DNA of 64,000 bases from positions 224,337 through 288,336 of the forward strand of contig NZ_JAAIXY010000017.1 of the NCBI RefSeq assembly GCF_010894455.1, written 5' to 3'. The position numbers and the translations under genes were made by a program. The DNA comes from Myxococcus eversor. Its GTDB lineage: Bacteria > Myxococcota > Myxococcia > Myxococcales > Myxococcaceae. Of the stretch, positions 59,465-64,000 are shown piece after piece. Below the pieces are notes generated by a model that was not told the origin of the DNA, did not search any database, and saw nothing but the letters and a program-made list of their open reading frames with translations. Every line of letters begins with the position of its first letter. The stretch's first letter is position 1.

Positions 59465-62400
59465 ACGGCGCAGTCCGACAACGCCCACCCACGCCAGCCA
59501 GACGAGGCCGAGCGGGAAGGCGCCCGCGGTGCTGGAGCAGCCCACGCCACCGCCCTCCACGAGGCTGGGACGGATGACGTTCCACTGGTGATGGGCGGCG
59601 ACGAGCTGCACGTTCCCCGCGAAGTCCGTCGCCAGCACATCCAGCGTGTGGGGGCCCTCCGACAGCGAGCGGACGGTGAGCGGATTCTCGCAGACCTCCA
59701 GGTCCACGCCGTCCAGCGTGCACTTGAAGCTGGCGACGGGCTCCGAGGTGGTCAGGGTGAAGGTGACCTCGGAGAGCGTGCTGGTTCCCTTGGGTCCGCC
59801 GCTCAGGGTGGTGGTCGGCGGGAGGACGTCCACGACGAAGGCGCGAGGCGTGGACGAGACTCCGGTGTTGCCCGCCACGTCCGTGGCCCAGACCAGCAGG
59901 TTCTGCGGACCGGAGATGATGGCCAGTCCAATCTGCACCGCCCACTCGCCGCGCTCGTTGGCCTGCGTCGTCCCCACCGTCAGGCCATTGAGGCTCGCGG
60001 TGAGTGTGGTCCCCGGCTCCGCCGTGCCGGTGATGGTGTTGAAGCCCGGCCCGACGATGGCCTCGGCCGTGGGCGTGACGACGAGCGGGGCCGCGGGCGC
60101 CGTGGTGTCCACGGTGAAGGCGTGGGAGCCGGACTCGGTGCTGGCCCGGCCGAAGGCGTCCGTGCAGTAGGCGCTGACCAGGTGGAGCCCATCCGTCAGG
60201 CCCGTCGCGGGCGTGAACTTCCACTCACCCGCGCTGTCGACGACGGGCTTCTGGTCCTGGGGCAGGCCATCCAGGCGCACGGTGAGGATGCAGTTCTGCT
60301 GGGCGGTGCCGCGGATGAGCGGCGTGCGCGTGTTCACGAGCGAGGCATTCGCGGGAGCCACCAGCCCGGGCTCGCTCGGGAGCACCAGGTCGAGCGTGAA
60401 GGAGCGCGCGATGCGAGGCCCCTGGTTGCCGGCGAGGTCCGTTGCCTGCACCTGGATGTCGTGCCGCCCGTGGGCGAGGGCCTGGGGAGGCTCGTAGGCC
60501 CAACTGCCCGCGCCATCCACGATGACTCCCGGCAGCCTGGTTCCATCCATGGTGATGAAGACGGTGCTGTCCGCCTCCGCCGTCCCGGCGATTCGAGGCC
60601 TGGCGGTGGTGAGCGTCGCGTTCTGGACCGGCTCGGTGACCACCGTGGTGGGAGGCGTCACGTCCACGCGGAAGGCCCTCGCGGACGACAGGTCTCCCAC
60701 GTTGCCGGCGAGGTCGGTGGCCCTGACCTGCACGTCGTGCCGCCGCTCGGACAGCGCCGTCGCGGGGGCGAAGGTCCAGTTGCCGGAGCTCGTCGCCGTC
60801 ACGGTGCCGGACAAGGCGCTGTCGATGAAGATGCTCACCCGGGCGCCCGCCTCGGTGGTGCCGACGAAGTCAGGGCGCTGCGAGGGCAGCACGGCCTCGG
60901 CGAGCGGAGTGGTGAGGGTGGGAATCACGGGGGCGAGGGTGTCCACGGTGATGTCGATGCCCGTGGAGGCGGCGCTCACGTTGCTCGCGGCATCCGTGGC
61001 GGTGGCCGTCACGGTGTGGATGCCGTTGGCCAGCGTGGTGATGACAGGCACGAGCCACTGTCCGTTGGCGCCCGTCACCGCCGTGGCGAACACGCTCTCG
61101 TTGATGAGGAGCTTGACCGTGCTCTGTCGCTCGGCGGTGCCCGAGAAGCCCGTTCCAGCCTGGCCCACCAGGATGCCCGAAGTGGGGGTCAGGATCGCGG
61201 GGGCGGCAGGGGCTGTCACGTCCACGGTGAAGCGGACCTCCGTGGCTGAGCTGGTGTTGTTCGCGGGGTCCGTGGCGGTGGCGGACACCAGGTGGGTGCC
61301 ATCCGTGAAGCCCCGTCGCGTGGGCAGCGACCAGTTGCCGCTGGCGCTCGCCGTGGCGGTGCCGACCAGGTCCCCATCCACGGTGACATTCACGGTGCTG
61401 CGGGGCTCGGCGGTGCCGGAGAAGCCCGTCCCGTCCTGGCCCACCACCGTGTCGGGATTGGGCGTCAGGATGACCGGCGCGGCGGGCGCCGACAGGTCCA
61501 CGGTGAAGCTCGTCTCCGCGGCGACGCTCGTGTTGTTCAGCGCGTCGGTGGCGGTGGCCGTCACCGCATGCGTGCCCGCGGTGAAGCCCGTGCGGACCGG
61601 GAGCGACCAGGCCCCCTCGGTGGTGGTGGTCGCGGACCCGGTGACGACGCCGTCGACATGGACGCGGACGATGCTCCGGGGCTCGGCGGTGCCCGAGAAG
61701 GCCGTGCCCGCGGGGCCCACCACGGTGGTGGGATTGGGCGTCTGGATGACGGGGGCGGCGGGCGCGGTGATATCCACGGTGAAGGTGGAGGTCGTGACGG
61801 CGCTGGTGTTGTTCGCGGCATCGGTGGCGGTGGCCGTCACGGTGTGCTGCCCATCCGTGAAGCCACTCTGCGTGGGCAGGGACCAGACCCCGGTGGCGGA
61901 GGCCTGGGTGTTTCCGACGGTGGTGCCATCCACGCGGACCGTCACGGTGCTCAGGTTCTCGGCGGTGCCGGAGAACGTCGTGCCCGAGGGGCCCACCACG
62001 ACGCTGGGGCTCGGCGTGACGATGGCGGGGGCGGCGGGCGCGACGATGTCCACGGTGAAGCGGCGCTCCGCGACGGTGCTGACGTTGCCCAGCGTGTCGG
62101 TGGCGGTGGCCGTCACCGTGTGAGCGCCGTGGGTGAAGCTCGTGCTGACGGGCAGCTCCCACGTTCCGGTGGCGCTGGCCTGGACAGTGCCGACGGCGGT
62201 GCCATCCACGCTGACCTTCACCGTGCTCAGGTTCTCCGCGGTCCCGGAGATGGCCGTACCCACGGCGCCCACCAAGGCGCCTTCCGTTGGGACCAGGATG
62301 ACGGGCGCGGCGGGGGCGGTGATGTCCACGACGAAGCCTCGGCTCGCGGCGCCGCTCGTGTTGTTCGCGGCGTCAGTGGCGGTGGCCGTCACCGTGTGAC

Positions 62401-64000
62401 TGCCATTCGTGAACCCCGTCTGGGTGGGCAGGGACCAGGCACCCGTGGCGCTGGCCTCGGCGGTGCCGACGAGCGTGCCATCCACGCTGACCTTCACGGT
62501 GCTCAGGTTCTCGGCGGTGCCAGAGAAGGTTGTTCCAGCGGGACCGACGATGGCGCCCTCGGCCGGCGTCACGATGACGGGGACCGCGGGAGCGACGATG
62601 TCCACGGTGAAGCTGCTCTCCGCGGCGACGCTGACGTTGCCCAGCACGTCGGTGGCGGTGGCCGTCACCGTGTGCGTTCCATGGGTGAAGCCCGTCTGGG
62701 GCGCGAGCAACCAGGCCCCACCGGCGCTGGCCTGGCTGGTGCCGACGAGGTTGCCATCCACGCGGACCCTGACGGTGCTCAGGGCCTCGGCGGTGCCGGA
62801 GAAGCCAGTCCCCGTCGTTCCCACCACCACGAGGGGATTCGGAGTCTGGATGACCGGCGTGGCGGGCGGTGTCACGTCCACGGTGAAGCTGACGACCGCG
62901 GGCTGGCTCGTGTTGCCCGTCGGGTCCGTGGCGGTGGCGGACACCGTGCGGGTGCCGTTGGCGAAGCCCGTCCTCACGGGCAGCGACCACGTCCCGGTGG
63001 AGCTCGCCTGGACGGTGCCGACGGCGCTTCCGTCAACGCTGACATTCACGGTGCTGTTCGCTTCGGCGGTGCCGGTGAAGTCCGTGCCGGCGGGACCGAC
63101 CACCGTCTCGGGATTCGGCGTCAGGATGACCGGCGGGGAGGGCGCCACGATGTCCACGGTGAAGGTGCGCTCCGCCGCGGTGCTCGTGTTGCCAGCGGCA
63201 TCGGTGGCGGTGACCGTCACGGTGTGGGCCCCATGGGTGAAGCCCGTCTGAACGGGCACCGACCAGGCGCCGGTGGCACTCGCGGTGGGCGTGCCGACGG
63301 TGGCGCCATCCACGCGAACCGTCACGGTGCTCAGGTTCTCCGCGGTGCCGGTGAAGCCCGTGCCGGCAGAGCCGACCACGGCGCCGGAGGCGGGCGTCAG
63401 AATCACGGGCACGGCGGGCTTGCCCGTGTCCACGGTGAAGGTGCGCTCCGTGGCGGCGCTCGCGTTGCCGGCGGCGTCGGTGGCCGTGACGCTCAGGGTG
63501 TGGGGGCCCTCGGTGAAGGACGTGCTCGTCGGCAGGGACCAGGCCCCTGCGGCGGAGGCCTGGGTGGTGCCGACGATGGCGCCATCCAGCCGGGCGGTGA
63601 TGAAGCTCCGGTTCTCGGCCGTGCCGGAGAAGCCGGTGCCAGCCGCGCCCACCACTGCGCCCGAGGCGGGCGTCGTAATGGTGGGAGCCGCGGGCGCCGT
63701 CGCGTCCACGGTGAAGTCATTCGACGCGACAGGGCTGATGTTGCCAGCGGTGTCGGTGGCGGTGGCCGTCACCGTGTGCGCTCCTTCGCTCAGGGTGCTG
63801 ACGGCGGGGACGGTCCATCGCCCGTCGCTGCCCGCCTGGGTGGTCCCTACGGGAGCTCCGTCCACGCGGACCGTCACGGTGCTCAGGTTCTCGGCGGTGC
63901 CCGTGTAGTCCGTCCCGGTCGCGCCCACCGTGTCACCTTCGGCCGGGGTCTGAATCACCGGAGCGGCGGGAGCGGTCTTGTCCACGGTGAAGGTGCGCTG
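59456..64000 (-). CDS. giant Ig-like repeat surface protein with MYXO-CTERM tail (5' end beyond the window)
   Basis: At least 1,514 residues remain in frame to the right edge, so the N-terminus is missing. The visible part has eleven closely related 92-residue Ig-like units (core TGTAENLSTVTVRVDG and HTVTATATDAAGN). Four or five diverged units and a final chitobiase-like domain (TLTTSEPVASFKCTLDG) follow. The C-terminus is GGGVGCSSTAGAFPLG, one hydrophobic segment and RRRR, the layout of the MYXO-CTERM sorting signal, which is cut at the Cys and anchors proteins on the cell surface. It probably acts as an adhesin or rigid stalk. Long open frames on the opposite strand here are a by-product of the repeat composition. 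Confidence 0.9.
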   Translation of the reverse strand, partial: QRTFTVDKTAPAAPVIQTPAEGDTVGATGTDYTGTAENLSTVTVRVDGAPVGTTQAGSDGRWTVPAVSTLSEGAHTVTATATDTAGNISPVASNDFTVDATAPAAPTITTPASGAVVGAAGTGFSGTAENRSFITARLDGAIVGTTQASAAGAWSLPTSTSFTEGPHTLSVTATDAAGNASAATERTFTVDTGKPAVPVILTPASGAVVGSAGTGFTGTAENLSTVTVRVDGATVGTPTASATGAWSVPVQTGFTHGAHTVTVTATDAAGNTSTAAERTFTVDIVAPSPPVILTPNPETVVGPAGTDFTGTAEANSTVNVSVDGSAVGTVQASSTGTWSLPVRTGFANGTRTVSATATDPTGNTSQPAVVSFTVDVTPPATPVIQTPNPLVVVGTTGTGFSGTAEALSTVRVRVDGNLVGTSQASAGGAWLLAPQTGFTHGTHTVTATATDVLGNVSVAAESSFTVDIVAPAVPVIVTPAEGAIVGPAGTTFSGTAENLSTVKVSVDGTLVGTAEASATGAWSLPTQTGFTNGSHTVTATATDAANNTSGAASRGFVVDITAPAAPVILVPTEGALVGAVGTAISGTAENLSTVKVSVDGTAVGTVQASATGTWELPVSTSFTHGAHTVTATATDTLGNVSTVAERRFTVDIVAPAAPAIVTPSPSVVVGPSGTTFSGTAENLSTVTVRVDGTTVGNTQASATGVWSLPTQSGFTDGQHTVTATATDAANNTSAVTTSTFTVDITAPAAPVIQTPNPTTVVGPAGTAFSGTAEPRSIVRVHVDGVVTGSATTTTEGAWSLPVRTGFTAGTHAVTATATDALNNTSVAAETSFTVDLSAPAAPVILTPNPDTVVGQDGTGFSGTAEPRSTVNVTVDGDLVGTATASASGNWSLPTRRGFTDGTHLVSATATDPANNTSSATEVRFTVDVTAPAAPAILTPTSGILVGQAGTGFSGTAERQSTVKLLINESVFATAVTGANGQWLVPVITTLANGIHTVTATATDAASNVSAASTGIDITVDTLAPVIPTLTTPLAEAVLPSQRPDFVGTTEAGARVSIFIDSALSGTVTATSSGNWTFAPATALSERRHDVQVRATDLAGNVGDLSSARAFRVDVTPPTTVVTEPVQNATLTTARPRIAGTAEADSTVFITMDGTRLPGVIVDGAGSWAYEPPQALAHGRHDIQVQATDLAGNQGPRIARSFTLDLVLPSEPGLVAPANASLVNTRTPLIRGTAQQNCILTVRLDGLPQDQKPVVDSAGEWKFTPATGLTDGLHLVSAYCTDAFGRASTESGSHAFTVDTTAPAAPLVVTPTAEAIVGPGFNTITGTAEPGTTLTASLNGLTVGTTQANERGEWAVQIGLAIISGPQNLLVWATDVAGNTGVSSTPRAFVVDVLPPTTTLSGGPKGTSTLSEVTFTLTTSEPVASFKCTLDGVDLEVCENPLTVRSLSEGPHTLDVLATDFAGNVQLVAAHHQWNVIRPSLVEGGGVGCSSTAGAFPLGLVWLAWVGVVGLRRRR
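60947..63982 (-). repeat. eleven tandem 276-bp Ig-like repeats
   Basis: The block is 11 x 276 bp, each unit encoding 92 residues and beginning (D)xTAPAAPVIxTP. A near-constant element, GTGTCCACGGTGAAG-like on the plus strand, recurs every 276 bases (for example near 63151 and 63427). Units vary mainly in the strand after SGTAE and in the TxxxFT loop. The uniform length suggests recent expansion by unequal recombination. Confidence 0.88.

Noticed and set aside
60522..62123. Plus-strand Val/Ala/Ser-rich frames across the Ig repeats
   Set aside because: They are by-products of the 276-bp repeat, because the opposite frame also lacks stops in each unit. No start signal or separate promoter is visible.
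60947..63982. CRISPR-like regular spacing
   Set aside because: The 276-bp periodic units are continuous coding repeats without unique spacers or cas genes.

Overview
This window looks like chromosome of a myxobacterium (Myxococcota, probably Myxococcaceae). The base composition is very GC-rich with G/C-ending codons. A giant repeat protein ends in a MYXO-CTERM-type tail (Gly-Cys-Ser-Ser, one membrane segment, Arg cluster). There are several lipoproteins, two class III nucleotide cyclases, a chemoreceptor, Hsp70/J-domain proteins and a partner-switching module, and the nuo genes are split into two groups. I see no rRNA, tRNA, CRISPR array, insertion sequence or prophage. Most genes are core or lineage-specific chromosomal genes.

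Layout. 1-2.4 kb (minus): purM-purN-DUF523, translationally coupled. 2.5-9.1 kb (plus): a Crp/Fnr regulator directly followed by a class II cyclic-nucleotide phosphodiesterase, then accD, folC, an alpha/beta hydrolase and an AMIN-coiled-coil-AMIN protein. 9.1-13.9 kb: lptD, an XRE regulator and a large lipoprotein. 14-18.2 kb: TetR plus an enoyl-CoA-hydratase-like enzyme, an M23 peptidase on the minus strand, an unknown gene and an endonuclease/exonuclease/phosphatase-fold hydrolase. 18.2-20 kb: five small membrane proteins resembling the enterobacterial yqjD-yqjE-yqjK set. 20-25 kb: an unknown protein, a lipoprotein and a CHASE2-adenylate-cyclase.

25-36.7 kb holds complex I genes on the minus strand: nuoA-nuoB, then, after an insertion, nuoC-nuoD-nuoG-nuoH-nuoI and a thioredoxin-like [2Fe-2S] protein. 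The insertion carries a second membrane cyclase, a sulfatase-fold membrane enzyme with Thr in place of the formylglycine Cys, and a thioesterase. 36.9-47.6 kb: chemoreceptor, amphi-Trp protein, PLP decarboxylase, a true Cys-type arylsulfatase, sugar-lactone oxidase, PHP phosphoesterase, Rrf2 regulator, deoxyhypusine-synthase-like protein and OsmC. 47.7-52.5 kb: arginine decarboxylase speA, a ClpX-like ATPase without a zinc domain, CvpA and a J-domain protein.

51.0-56.8 kb carries a four-gene minus operon (lidless Hsp70, Pro/Ala repeat protein, J-domain protein, CvpA), divergent from a glutamine-amidotransferase-fold protein that has Ser instead of Cys at position 2. 57-58.6 kb carries an RsbT-like kinase and a STAS-like protein separated by the frameshifted remnant of an RsbX/SpoIIE-type phosphatase, next to an AT-rich island. 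59.5-64 kb is a cell-surface protein with eleven 276-bp Ig-like repeats that runs off the right edge.

The most interesting points are the Hsp70 operon with its Ser2 amidotransferase neighbour, the Crp/phosphodiesterase pair with two cyclases in the same window (one with an altered active site), the yqjDEK-like cassette, the degraded phosphatase, and a promoter pattern (TTGacN-N17/18-TAgnnT) that recurs upstream of about ten genes and often leaves almost no 5' leader.
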